Source: Phaeobacter sp. B1627 (GTDB lineage Bacteria > Pseudomonadota > Alphaproteobacteria > Rhodobacterales > Rhodobacteraceae). Taken from it: a stretch of DNA of 32,747 bases. Below are positions 24,336 through 32,504 of this stretch, one piece after another (within the stretch, counting starts at the first letter, position 1; each line of letters opens with the position of its first letter). Position numbers and translations under genes: made by a program. The notes under the pieces were generated by a model. It searched no databases and had not been told where the DNA came from. It was given only the letters and a program-made list of their open reading frames with translations. The stretch covers positions 1 through 32,747 of the forward strand of contig NZ_VCNK01000042.1 of the NCBI RefSeq assembly GCF_006265095.1, read 5' to 3'.

Positions 24336-26020
24336 AGGGTGGCTCCTGTGAATGTGGGGGGAGTTGCGAGGGCGCGGAAGTTGGCAAAATCCCAGTGCCG
24401 ACCGGGGGCGGCCTCGATCAGGGTACGGGTGTAGTCATGGGAGGGGCGGGACAGCACATCGCCGGCCGGTCCTTGCTCGACCACCAGCCCCTTCTGCATG
24501 ACAAGAACATCGTCGCAGATCTGGGCCGCGACGCGCAGATCATGGGTTATGAAGAGCATGGCGACCCCGAATTTCTGCTGAATGTCATGCAGCAGATCCA
24601 GAACCTGCGCCTGGACGCTCACATCCAGGGCAGAGACCGCCTCATCGGCGACCAGCAGGTCGGGTTTCATTGCCACAGCGCGGGCGATGGCGATGCGTTG
24701 ACGCTGGCCGCCGGAAAACTGATGCGGATAGCGCTGCAGCGCGTCCCGCGGCAGGTCTACCAGCTCCATCAGCTCGGCGGCTTTTTCCATCGCCTCTGCC
24801 TTTGGGGTGCCGAAATTGACAGGCCCCTCGCAGAGGCTGCGCGCGATGGTCCAACGTTGATTGAGGGAGCGGTAGGGGTCCTGAAACACGATCTGGAAAT
24901 GTTTACGATGAGGTTGCAGCCGGCGTCGGCTCAGCTGCGCGATTTCGGTTCCGGCAACGGTCACCCTGCCTTCGGTCGGGTCGATCAGGCGCATGATGCA
25001 GCGGGCAACGGTGGACTTGCCGGAGCCGGATTCTCCGACGATTCCCAAGGTGCGGCCCGGCGCTATGGTGAAATTCACATCCTGCGCCGCCCGGACGGCT
25101 TTGGAGTTGCGAAAGCTGCCGCCGCCGCCATAGGTCATGTGCAGATCGCGGACGTCGATGACCGGAGCGGTCGGCGCGGCTGCCGCCCGGGCGCTGCGCG
25201 GGGCGAGATTGGGCACGGCCTTCAGGAGCTTTCTGGTGTATTCTTCCTGCGGGTTTGTCAGCAAATCCCGGATCGGGGCGCGTTCGACAATGCGCCCTTT
25301 CTGCATGACGCTGACCGTGTCCGCGATTTCGGCCACGACGCCCATGTCATGGGTGATGAACAGAACGGCGGTCCCCTGACGCTCCTGCATCTCGGCGATC
25401 AGCTTCAGGATCTGCAATTGCGTGGTCACATCCAGCGCCGTTGTCGGCTCGTCGGCGATCAGCAGGTCCGGGTCAAGGATCAGCGCCATGGCGATCATGA
25501 TCCGCTGGCGCTGGCCGCCTGACAATTGGTGCGGGAAGGCGGAATAGATCCGCTCCACATCCGGCAGATGCACCTGCTCCATCATGGCGATGGTCCGGGA
25601 GCGGGCCTCGGCGCGGGACAGATCGGTGTGCATGTTCAGCACCTCCTCGATCTGTGCGCCGACGCGCAGGACCGGGTTCAGCGCCGTCATCGGTTCCTGA
25701 AAGATCATCGCAATCCGGCGCGCGCGCAACGCGCGCATCTGTGCGGGGCTGGCCGTGGTGATTTCGAAATCGTCGAGCGAAATCAGCCCGCTCTGGATTT
25801 CCAGCGCCCCCTTGGGAAGCAGCCCCATCGCCGCGAGGGAGGTCACGGATTTGCCGGAGCCCGACTCGCCCACAAGGCAATGGGTTTCCCCGGCTCTGAT
25901 ATCGAGATCGATACCGTCGAGCACCGGCGCGGCGTCCGGGCGGCCGCTCAGCCCCACTTTCAGGTTGCGGACCGTCAGCACACTCTGGGCCTCGGTGAAG
26001 TCTCTGGACTTGAGCTCCAT
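24332..26020 (-). CDS. Fused double ATPase of a peptide/nickel-type ABC importer (DppD-DppF fusion)
   Basis: 562 residues with two complete ATPase domains in one chain. First half: [38 protein letters not shown] and FITHDMG. Second half (from about 295): [44 protein letters not shown] (DEA in place of the usual DEP) and FITHDLR. Separate DppD and DppF proteins usually form a heterodimer; here one polypeptide would do both. It drives import through the two permeases encoded just upstream. Only four bases separate its start from the permease stop. Confidence 0.94.
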   Translation of the reverse strand: MELKSRDFTEAQSVLTVRNLKVGLSGRPDAAPVLDGIDLDIRAGETHCLVGESGSGKSVTSLAAMGLLPKGALEIQSGLISLDDFEITTASPAQMRALRARRIAMIFQEPMTALNPVLRVGAQIEEVLNMHTDLSRAEARSRTIAMMEQVHLPDVERIYSAFPHQLSGGQRQRIMIAMALILDPDLLIADEPTTALDVTTQLQILKLIAEMQERQGTAVLFITHDMGVVAEIADTVSVMQKGRIVERAPIRDLLTNPQEEYTRKLLKAVPNLAPRSARAAAAPTAPVIDVRDLHMTYGGGGSFRNSKAVRAAQDVNFTIAPGRTLGIVGESGSGKSTVARCIMRLIDPTEGRVTVAGTEIAQLSRRRLQPHRKHFQIVFQDPYRSLNQRWTIARSLCEGPVNFGTPKAEAMEKAAELMELVDLPRDALQRYPHQFSGGQRQRIAIARAVAMKPDLLVADEAVSALDVSVQAQVLDLLHDIQQKFGVAMLFITHDLRVAAQICDDVLVMQKGLVVEQGPAGDVLSRPSHDYTRTLIEAAPGRHWDFANFRALATPPTFTGATL

Positions 26021-26024
26021 GTGC

Positions 26025-26912
26025 TCAGCCCTCCCGTTTTTTCATGCGCGGGTCGAGCAGATCGCGCGCCGTGTCGCCAAGCAGATTGATGGCAAGGATA
26101 CAGAGCGAGAGCATCAGCCCCGGCCAGAAGATCAGTCCCGGCTTGATCTGGAAATAGGTCCGCCCCTCGGCCATGATATTGCCCCAGGTCGGGATTTCGG
26201 TGGAGACGCCAGCGCCAAGAAAGCTCAGGATGGCTTCGATCAGGATCGCGGAGGCGCAGATATAGGTCCCCTGCACGATCAGCGGCGCAAAGGTGTTGGG
26301 CATCAGGTGCTGGATCAGGATCTTCGGCATCGACGAGCCGAGGGCGATGGCCGCCTCCACATAGGGTTCTTCCCGCGCAGACAGCACCACGGAGCGTACC
26401 AGACGCACGACACGGGGAACCTCCGGTACTGTGATCGCGATGATGACAGAGGTGAGGCTGGGGCCGTTCAGCGCGACCAGCGCGATCGCCAGCAGGATCG
26501 CGGGGATTGCCATCAGGCTATCCATGATCCGCATGATCACGCCGTCGGCGGCCCGGAAGAACCCCGCGACCAGACCGATCATCAACCCGACGGCGACGCT
26601 GACCACGGCTGCGCCGACGCCGATCAGCAAAGAGACCCGCCCGCCCGTCATCACCCGGCTGAAGGTGTCGCGCCCATAGGGATCCGTGCCCAGCCAATGC
26701 GTCTCGGACGGCGGTTTGAGACGGGCCTTGGCGTCCATCGAAAGCGGGTCGTAGGGCACATAGAGCGGTGCAAGGACTGCGGCCAGAACGATGATGGCCA
26801 GGATCGTCGCCGCGATCAACGGGCCGATGCCCATGCGCGATCCTGCCGGCAATGAGAACAGGCGAGTGAGCGCATGGAAGGCGCTGTGGCGGGCTGTGGG
26901 GATCTCTGTCAT
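26025..26912 (-). CDS. Peptide-type ABC transporter permease (DppC-like)
   Basis: 295 residues. The N-terminal LIAATILAIIVLAAVLAPLYVPYDP, the segment KPPSETHWLGTDPYGRDTFSRVMTGGRVSLLIGVGAAVVSVAVGLMIGLVAGFF and the C-terminal LSFLGAGVSTEIPTWGNIMAEGR are diagnostic of DppC/OppC proteins. About six membrane spans. The stop of the upstream DppB-like gene lies one base before this start, so the two are co-translated. Confidence 0.95.
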   Translation of the reverse strand: MTEIPTARHSAFHALTRLFSLPAGSRMGIGPLIAATILAIIVLAAVLAPLYVPYDPLSMDAKARLKPPSETHWLGTDPYGRDTFSRVMTGGRVSLLIGVGAAVVSVAVGLMIGLVAGFFRAADGVIMRIMDSLMAIPAILLAIALVALNGPSLTSVIIAITVPEVPRVVRLVRSVVLSAREEPYVEAAIALGSSMPKILIQHLMPNTFAPLIVQGTYICASAILIEAILSFLGAGVSTEIPTWGNIMAEGRTYFQIKPGLIFWPGLMLSLCILAINLLGDTARDLLDPRMKKREG

Positions 26913-26913
26913 T

Positions 26914-27855
26914 TCAGTACCGAATTCTTGGGTCGAAGAAAGAGTAGGAGACGTCGACCAGCAGGTTCACGAAGACGTAGATGCCGGCCGTCAACAGGAT
27001 CATTGCCTGGATCACCGGGTAGTCCCGCGCGAGGATCGCGTCGACCGTCAGGCGGCCGATGCCGGGGATGTTGAACACGCTCTCGGTGACGACGACGCCC
27101 GAAATCAGCAGCGCAAACCCGGTGCCGATGATCGTCAGGATCGGCACCGCCGCGTTGCGCAATGCATGGCGAAACAGAACCACGTTTTCGCGCACGCCCT
27201 TGGCGCGGGCGGTGCGGATGTAATCCTCGCCCAGAACCTCCAGCATGGAGGCGCGGGTCATCCGGGCGATCAGCGCGATGTAGATGGTGGCCAGAGTGAG
27301 CGAGGGCAGGATGGCCCGGCTGAAGAAGGCGCCGAATCCGTCGGAGGGGTCCTTGTAGCCCTGCACGGGGACCCAGCGCAGTTCGATGGCAAAGATCTGG
27401 ATCAGGATGTAGCCGATGACAAAGACCGGCACGGAAAAGCCGAGGACCGAAAAGGACATCACAAGAAAATCGACCCAGGTCCGGTGGCGCCAGGCGGCGA
27501 TGACGCCCATCGGGACGGCCAACAGGACCGAGATCGTGATCGTCATCAGGGCGATGTTGATGGTGGGACCGAGCCGGTCGGCCAGCATGCCCGCAACGGA
27601 GGTGTTCGACAGCAGGGAGGTTCCGAGATCGCCGCGCAGCAGCTGCCCCATCCAGGTCATGAACTGGGTCAGCAGCGGGTCGTTCAACCCAAGCCGGTCG
27701 CGGATCCGCTCAAGCTGCTCGGGCGTTGCCGCATCCCCGGCCAGGATCGCCGCCGGGTCGCCGGGTGTCAGGCGCAGCAGCAGGAAGACGAATATCGCCA
27801 CGATGACCATGACCGGGATCGTGGCCAGCACGCGCTTCAGAATATAGAGGAACAT
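26914..27855 (-). CDS. Peptide-type ABC transporter permease (DppB-like)
   Basis: 313 residues. MFLYILKRVLATIPVMVIVAIFVFLLLRLTPGDPAAILAGDAATPEQLERIRDRLGLNDPLLTQF is the classic DppB/OppB N terminus. ARMTRASMLEVLGEDYIRTARAKGV is the cytoplasmic loop that meets the ATPase, and VFNIPGIGRLTVDAILARDYPVIQ is the conserved C-terminal block. It forms the inner-membrane channel with the DppC-like partner. A strong stem-loop lies about 50 bases upstream, between it and the binding-protein gene. Confidence 0.95.
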   Translation of the reverse strand: MFLYILKRVLATIPVMVIVAIFVFLLLRLTPGDPAAILAGDAATPEQLERIRDRLGLNDPLLTQFMTWMGQLLRGDLGTSLLSNTSVAGMLADRLGPTINIALMTITISVLLAVPMGVIAAWRHRTWVDFLVMSFSVLGFSVPVFVIGYILIQIFAIELRWVPVQGYKDPSDGFGAFFSRAILPSLTLATIYIALIARMTRASMLEVLGEDYIRTARAKGVRENVVLFRHALRNAAVPILTIIGTGFALLISGVVVTESVFNIPGIGRLTVDAILARDYPVIQAMILLTAGIYVFVNLLVDVSYSFFDPRIRY

Positions 27856-27870
27856 GCTCCGGAGGCTCCT

Positions 27871-27908
27871 TGGGGGCTTGTGGGGGCTTGGGGCAGGGCA
27901 GGGCAGGG
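27871..27908. repeat. Short tandem repeats upstream of the DppB-like gene
   Basis: TGGGGGCTTG is repeated twice (27871-27890), then GGGCA three times. They lie between the hairpin at 27909-27933 and the DppB-like start, in an operon-internal gap. Confidence 0.6.
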
Positions 27909-27933
27909 GGAGGACGCGACAGGCGCGTCCTCC
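27909..27933 (-). terminator. Intraoperonic stem-loop after the binding-protein gene
   Basis: A 10-bp perfect stem GGAGGACGCG/CGCGTCCTCC with a five-base loop starts 23 bases after the stop codon of the periplasmic binding protein. No T-run follows on the minus strand. Such structures after transporter receptor genes usually protect the upstream mRNA or partly stop transcription, so that receptor exceeds permease; that role is inferred here. Confidence 0.6.
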
Positions 27934-27955
27934 GGGGTGAGGTCAGGATGTGATC

Positions 27956-29566
27956 TCAGTCAGACTCTTTGGTGACGTTCCAGAACACCGGAACCGGCGA
28001 GGGGATCATGTTCTGGATCGTGTTGCGACGGGCCTGTGGAATGATGTATTCGCCCATCATGATGTAGTTCACGTTGTCCATCACATGTTCCTGGATCTTC
28101 ACCGCGACCGCTTTTTGCGCCGTTGCGTCGGCTGCGGATACGAAATCGGCGCGCAGTTGTTCGATCTCGGGGTCGGTGGGCCAGCCAAACCAGGCATCGT
28201 CGCCGCGTCCGTTGACCATCACGTTGATCAGCGGGTCAGATACTTCGGGCACCATCCAGTTGGTGAAGAACATGTTCCAGCCGCCCTCGGCCACCGGGCT
28301 TTGCTGGGCGCGGCGCTGAACGACCGACTGCCAGTCCATGGACTGCATATCGACCTCAAACCCGGCCTCGCGCAGGGCCTGTGCCGCCACCACCGGTTGG
28401 TTGATCAGGCTGACCACATCTGTCGGCGCCATCAGCACGATTGGCGTGCCGTCGTAGCCTGCTTCTTCCAGCAGCGCTTTGGCCTTCTCGATATTCGCGC
28501 CACCGGTCAGGATCTCAGAGCCCGCCTCGTCGCCGAGCGGGGTGGAGCAGCCGAAAATCGCACCGCAGACGTTGTAGTATTCCGGGTCGCCCTGCATCGT
28601 TGCCAGCATGGATTCCTGATCCAGCGCCGCCATTGCGGCCTGACGTACCAGCTTGTTGTCAAACGGAGGGTGCAGGTGGTTCGGGCGCCCGATGGTGACA
28701 TAGCCCAGCTCGTCGCGCTTTTCGACGGTGACATCCGGGTTGCTGGCGATGATCGGCATCAGGTCGATCTGCACCTGTTCCAGATAGTCGATTTCACCAG
28801 CCGACAGGGCATTCAGCGCGGTGAGCGAGTCGGGCATCGTGGTCCAGACCACCTTGTCGACATTCACGACTTTGCCGCCGGCCATCCAGGAGGCGGGTTC
28901 CTCGCGCGGGAGGTAGTCGTCGAACTTCTCGTAGGTGACGTTGACGCCGGGCTCATACTCTTCTTCGTTGAACACAAAGGGGCCGGAGCCGATGTATTCC
29001 GTGATCGTTTCGTCCGAGGAGGTTGCCGCAACCCGGGCCGGCATGATGAAGGGGGGAACCGCGGATTGTTTTGAGATTACGTCGAGCAACGGTGCGAAGG
29101 GTTTGCTCAGGGTCCAGACGATCGTCTTGTCGTCGGGCGCTTCCAGGCTCTCGGTGATGTCAAAAATCAGCTGGCCGCCGGAGTCCTTTTTGCCCCAGCG
29201 GCTGAGCGATGCCACCACGTCGGCACCGGTGACCGGCGCGCCGTCATGAAACACCAGCCCGTCCCGCAGGGTGAAGGTGTAGACCAAGGCGTCGTCGGAT
29301 ATGTCCCAGCTCGCCATTTGCGGCTGCGGGGCAAAATTCTCGTCGACGGCTGTCAGGACATCATAGATCATATAGCCATGATCGCGCGTGATATGCGCGG
29401 TGGTGATGACCGGGTCCAGCACACGCAGGCCAGAATGCATCACCGCCGTGATGGTCGTTTCGCTGCCCTGCGCGGATAGGGCAGCAGGCGCCAGCAGCGC
29501 GGTGCCAGTCAGCAAGGTCGCCGCGAGGCCGCGGGAGGTGTTCAGTGCGGATCTTATAGTCAGCAT
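27956..29566 (-). CDS. Periplasmic substrate-binding protein of the peptide-type ABC importer (DppA/OppA-like)
   Basis: 536 residues of the family 5 extracellular binding proteins. Signal peptide LAATLLTGTALLAPAALSAQ (about residues 14-33). The mature protein has family marks: SGLRVLDPVITTAHITRDHGYMIYDVL, FTLRDGLVFHDGAPVTGADVVASLSRW, IGSGPFVFNEEEYEPG, NALSAGEIDYLEQV and NKLVRQAAMAALDQESML. It binds the imported compound, which sequence alone does not reveal; the neighbouring hydrolases suggest a peptide or acyl-amino-acid conjugate. ATG at 29566 with GGGAAAA upstream. It follows the M81 peptidase gene by 78 bases. Confidence 0.94.
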   Translation of the reverse strand: MLTIRSALNTSRGLAATLLTGTALLAPAALSAQGSETTITAVMHSGLRVLDPVITTAHITRDHGYMIYDVLTAVDENFAPQPQMASWDISDDALVYTFTLRDGLVFHDGAPVTGADVVASLSRWGKKDSGGQLIFDITESLEAPDDKTIVWTLSKPFAPLLDVISKQSAVPPFIMPARVAATSSDETITEYIGSGPFVFNEEEYEPGVNVTYEKFDDYLPREEPASWMAGGKVVNVDKVVWTTMPDSLTALNALSAGEIDYLEQVQIDLMPIIASNPDVTVEKRDELGYVTIGRPNHLHPPFDNKLVRQAAMAALDQESMLATMQGDPEYYNVCGAIFGCSTPLGDEAGSEILTGGANIEKAKALLEEAGYDGTPIVLMAPTDVVSLINQPVVAAQALREAGFEVDMQSMDWQSVVQRRAQQSPVAEGGWNMFFTNWMVPEVSDPLINVMVNGRGDDAWFGWPTDPEIEQLRADFVSAADATAQKAVAVKIQEHVMDNVNYIMMGEYIIPQARRNTIQNMIPSPVPVFWNVTKESD

Positions 29567-29644
29567 ATCGTTTTCCCATGTTGGTTGTCAGTTTGGTTTT
29601 ATTGGACCACGGCGGAGGCAGCGCCGCAGTCAGGACGCGCTGTA

Positions 29645-31153
29645 TCAGCGCGCGGGGGGAGCGAAGGCAGGCCCGTTCGGAGAGAGCCGCAACCCTTGGC
29701 GCAGACGCGTGAACGGCAGGTCCGCAGGGTTGAACGGCATCGGACCCGGCGCGCAGGCCACAAGGATCGCGCGCGCGATTGGGGAGAAATCGGCCCGGAA
29801 ATGGGTTGAACTCTTCACAACGAGCAGCCGCTGCTCTTCGGGGCTGATCCCGACAAAGCGGAACATTTCGCGGTCGGCCATCTGTGCAATGGCGCTGGTC
29901 ACCACCACGCGCACGCCGCCAATCTTCAGGCAGGCAGACGGCCCCAGAGCCAGCCGCGTGCCGCCGTAGTATGGGCCGGTCGCGTGAAGCTGCCCATCCG
30001 ACAGCGTCTCGATCAGGGCGTCGGTCTCGACCGGCGCATCGTCAGGCAGGCCGGGGTGTCCGCCAATGCGGAAGGGCGCGGTGATGCCCTGACCCAGCTC
30101 ATGCGCGCGGGCTGCCGCCGCAGGGTCAACGATCAGACCGATAGCCGCCCCCTCGACGTCGGCCGCAATCAGCGCCCGCAACAATCCGGTGGTGGCGGAA
30201 ACGCCGCCCGCTCCGGGGTTGTCCTGCGTATCGGCGATGATTACCGGACCCGAGCCGGGACCGGCCAGGAGGCGCTCGGCCTCCGTCACCGAGGCGTCGG
30301 GCGTATAGGTCACCGCGTCAAAATCGTCGCACGCAGCCTCGTAGGCGGCTGCGATATGGTCGGCGGCGCGGTCTGCCGCTGCCTGCGTGTCGCCATAGGC
30401 GATGGCCGTCGGGCCGCAGTCGGGGATATCCGCCGCCGGAAAGCCCATGAAGAGTGACGTCGACAGGGCCCCTTCGGCCTCAAGCTCTGCGAGCTGGTCA
30501 TAAAGACGATTGGCCGGGGCAATATCGGTGGACTGAAAGGAGATCGGCACCAGGTAGGACATGCGCCGAAAGGCTTTGGCAGGGCGGCGTCGCGTTCGCA
30601 TCAGCCCGTCCAAGAGGCCCGCAGCCCGCAGCCCGGTGGCCGCCATATCCACATGCGGATAGGTGCGAAACCCCGCGAGCACGTCGACCGTATTCACGAA
30701 GTCCTCGGAAATATTGCCATGCAGATCGAGGGCGGCCGCGATGGGGACGTCCGGCCCGACCACCTCCCGGACCCTGCGTGCGATCTCGCCTTCGCCGTCG
30801 TCCAGATGTTCGGCCACCATCGCGCCGTGCAGATCGAGGAAAACACCGTCCAGTGGCCCGGCGGCGCTGATCCCATCGACAATCTCACCGGCGATCTGCT
30901 CGAACGCGTCCCGGGTCACATGTGCCGACGGGATTGCACCGGCCCAGATGATCGGCACCACCTCCCAGCCAAATGTCGCTGCCGCGCGATAGGCGCCGGA
31001 GAGGCCAAGGTTCACATCGGCAAAGGCCGCAGCCATGGCCTTCCCTCGCGTCACCGGAACGTATCCTCCGCCAGCCACAAACGCCGCCATATCCGCCGGA
31101 GCAGGGGAGAAGGTGTTGGTTTCGTGAAGAAAACCGGAAAATGCAACTCTCAA
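29645..31153 (-). CDS. M81-family metallopeptidase (MlrC/microcystinase C-like), TTG start
   Basis: 502 residues. MRVAFSGFLHETNTFSP (HETNTFSP at 10-17), IIWAGAIPSAHVTRDAFE, FLDLHGAMVAE (106-115), AALDLHGNISEDFV (140-153) and YPHVDM (165-170) are the hallmarks of the MlrC family. The His and Asp residues probably bind zinc. MlrC in sphingomonads cleaves the linear tetrapeptide from microcystin; many relatives of unknown substrate exist and no MlrA or MlrB is seen here, so microcystin is not implied. The reading frame opens with TTG at 31153; GAGGAA lies eight bases upstream and the family N terminus follows at once, so TTG is the likely start. It is the first gene of the operon, opposite the IclR regulator. 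Confidence 0.92.
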   Translation of the reverse strand: MRVAFSGFLHETNTFSPAPADMAAFVAGGGYVPVTRGKAMAAAFADVNLGLSGAYRAAATFGWEVVPIIWAGAIPSAHVTRDAFEQIAGEIVDGISAAGPLDGVFLDLHGAMVAEHLDDGEGEIARRVREVVGPDVPIAAALDLHGNISEDFVNTVDVLAGFRTYPHVDMAATGLRAAGLLDGLMRTRRRPAKAFRRMSYLVPISFQSTDIAPANRLYDQLAELEAEGALSTSLFMGFPAADIPDCGPTAIAYGDTQAAADRAADHIAAAYEAACDDFDAVTYTPDASVTEAERLLAGPGSGPVIIADTQDNPGAGGVSATTGLLRALIAADVEGAAIGLIVDPAAAARAHELGQGITAPFRIGGHPGLPDDAPVETDALIETLSDGQLHATGPYYGGTRLALGPSACLKIGGVRVVVTSAIAQMADREMFRFVGISPEEQRLLVVKSSTHFRADFSPIARAILVACAPGPMPFNPADLPFTRLRQGLRLSPNGPAFAPPAR

Positions 31154-31174
31154 AGCGGCGGTTCCTCAAGTGCG

Positions 31175-31241
31175 GTATCCCGGTCTGATACGGGGGGCTG
31201 ATACAGGTATGGGGTGATTTGTGTATTGCACAGTGATACAG
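31175..31241. promoter_or_regulatory. Candidate operator region between the M81 gene and the IclR regulator
   Basis: TGATACRG occurs three times in one orientation (31186, 31199, 31234). GTATC and GATAC form an inverted repeat (31175-31179 with 31187-31191). IclR proteins usually bind palindromic sites in the space between their own gene and a divergent target, which is the setting here. Confidence 0.4.
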
Positions 31242-31248
31242 TTATAGT
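31219..31248 (+). promoter_or_regulatory. Candidate promoter of the IclR gene
   Basis: TTGTGT (31219-31224), an 18-bp spacer and TATAGT (31243-31248). It overlaps the third TGATACAG element, so a bound regulator could block it (autorepression). A TTGCA/TGCAA inverted repeat (about 31226-31257) also spans it. Confidence 0.45.
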
Positions 31249-31299
31249 GTTATGCAAGCGTAGTGACCCAGTTTTCGATTCGTCAACCCGGAGCGCTTC

Positions 31300-32109
31300 A
31301 TGACCAGCATTCTTCGTGCCGATCCGCCGGGAGAGGTGAATCTTCAGGCAGAGGATGATCGGCTTTTCATCCGCGCGGTCGGTCGCGCGATGCAGGTGCT
31401 CAGTGCCTTTCATCAGGCCGACGGCCCTCTGAGCCTGTCCGAGGTTGCCAGTCGGGCGGGCGTGGACCGGTCGGCGGCGCAGCGGTTGATCCACACATTG
31501 CTGATTCTCGGCTACATCCGCCGCAGCGGGGATGATCGCGGGTATCTGCCGGGGGTGAGGTTGCTGGATCACACGCTGGACGTGTTGCGTCTCGATCCGG
31601 TTATCCAGAAAGCGACACCTGTCCTTCTTGAACTCCGGAAAACAGTCCGGGAACGTGTTGATTTCAGCCTATTTGATCAGACGCGCCTGATCTACGCGCT
31701 GCGCATGCAGAGCAAACGGGAAACCTTCTACGCGACCCTGGTCGGCCATAGTGTTCCTGTTTATTGCACCGCCGGAGGGCGCGCGGTCCTGTCCGCCATG
31801 ACCGACACCGAGGCGCGCGAGGTGGTGGAGCGCACCGCCCTCAAGGCATATACGGCCCGAACCGAGACAGACCCGGATAAGATCATGGCGTTGGTCAACC
31901 AGGCCCGCACCGATGGCTATGCCGTGATCCTCGATGAATTCGTGCTGGGAGAGGTTGCGATCGGGGTGGCGGTTACGCGCCGCGACGGCCGTCCCCTCGG
32001 CGCGATCCATGTTGCCGGGTCCTTGTCCGAGTGGACGCCGGAAGATTTCGTTGCGCATGCGGCGCCGCTGGTCTCGGAAGCCGCCCGGGCGATCATCGGC
32101 AGCCTCTGA
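31300..32109 (+). CDS. IclR-family transcriptional regulator
   Basis: 269 residues. An N-terminal winged helix-turn-helix (about 24-85: IRAVGRAMQVLSAFHQADGPLSLSEVASRAGVDRSAAQRLIHTLLILGYIRR) precedes the C-terminal effector-binding domain (about 95-265, with CTAGGRAVLSAM and the end block GYAVILDEFVLGEVAIGVAVTRRDGRPLGAIHVAG). It is divergent from the M81-transporter-hydrolase operon, so it very probably controls that operon in response to a pathway compound. GGAG lies six to seven bases before the ATG. Whether it represses or activates cannot be told. Confidence 0.93.
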   Translation: MTSILRADPPGEVNLQAEDDRLFIRAVGRAMQVLSAFHQADGPLSLSEVASRAGVDRSAAQRLIHTLLILGYIRRSGDDRGYLPGVRLLDHTLDVLRLDPVIQKATPVLLELRKTVRERVDFSLFDQTRLIYALRMQSKRETFYATLVGHSVPVYCTAGGRAVLSAMTDTEAREVVERTALKAYTARTETDPDKIMALVNQARTDGYAVILDEFVLGEVAIGVAVTRRDGRPLGAIHVAGSLSEWTPEDFVAHAAPLVSEAARAIIGSL

Positions 32110-32182
32110 TCCGCATGCTGCAGAGCGCGCGGAAGGACTCGCGGAGCCGCACCGCGCCGCCGAGCCATCCACAGCGCGCACC

Positions 32183-32447
32183 TCAGTCGGGTAGGCTCAA
32201 TTCCTCGGCGGCGCAGGTGAAACGGATTGCGTCGCAGGTGGTTGACGTCGATCTTGATCTCGCCGTGCGTGGCAAAACTCGCTTCGATTACGGCCTGAGG
32301 ATCGGAGATCTCATAGGGACCGCGCCCGTCGAAGGTCTCGATACGCCCGGCCGGGGTCAGATGGATCCAATCCGGCACCTCCCCCGCCGCCGTCAGTGGC
32401 AGAAGGTCCCGAGCGGCCATCATGGCGATATGGGGGGCTGTGCTCAT
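32183..32447 (-). pseudogene. 5' remnant of a Mu-like phage protease/scaffold (gpI-type) gene
   Basis: From ATG 32447 the product MSTAPHIAMMAARDLLPLTA, then VPDWIHLTPAGRIETFDGRGPYEISDPQAVIEASF and THGEIKIDVNH, resembles the N terminus of Mu gpI-type proteases (pattern W-I-x-L-x-P-A-G then D-G-R-G-P-Y). After DVNH (about residue 70) the frame stops resembling the family. A frame shifted by one base carries better codon use and ends at a stop at 32183 (last residues AAEELSLPD). The protease is normally several hundred residues, so this is truncated. No other phage head gene follows towards the IclR gene. Family assignment is from memory of the motif; the exact boundary of the remnant is uncertain. 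Confidence 0.5.
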
Positions 32448-32469
32448 GACGTTGAATTTGCCAGAGCCG

Positions 32470-32504
32470 GAAACACAAAAACGCCCCCAAGGGGTTGGGG
32501 GCGT
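32470..32504 (-). terminator. Strong intrinsic terminator, minus strand
   Basis: ACGCCCCCAA (32481-32490) pairs with TTGGGGGCGT (32495-32504) across GGGG, a 10-bp stem with a four-base loop. On the minus strand it is followed by TTTTGTGTTT. It would stop a transcript entering from beyond the right edge, and sits just upstream of the phage remnant's start codon. Confidence 0.8.

Noticed and set aside
29645-31153. Microcystin degradation (mlr) cluster
   Set aside because: Only an MlrC-like gene is present. MlrA (membrane protease), MlrB and MlrD are absent, and M81 proteins are widespread in bacteria that do not degrade microcystin.
31669-32181. 170-codon minus-strand frame overlapping the IclR gene
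   Set aside because: Antisense to the effector domain of a clear IclR regulator; no motifs and no ribosome-binding site.
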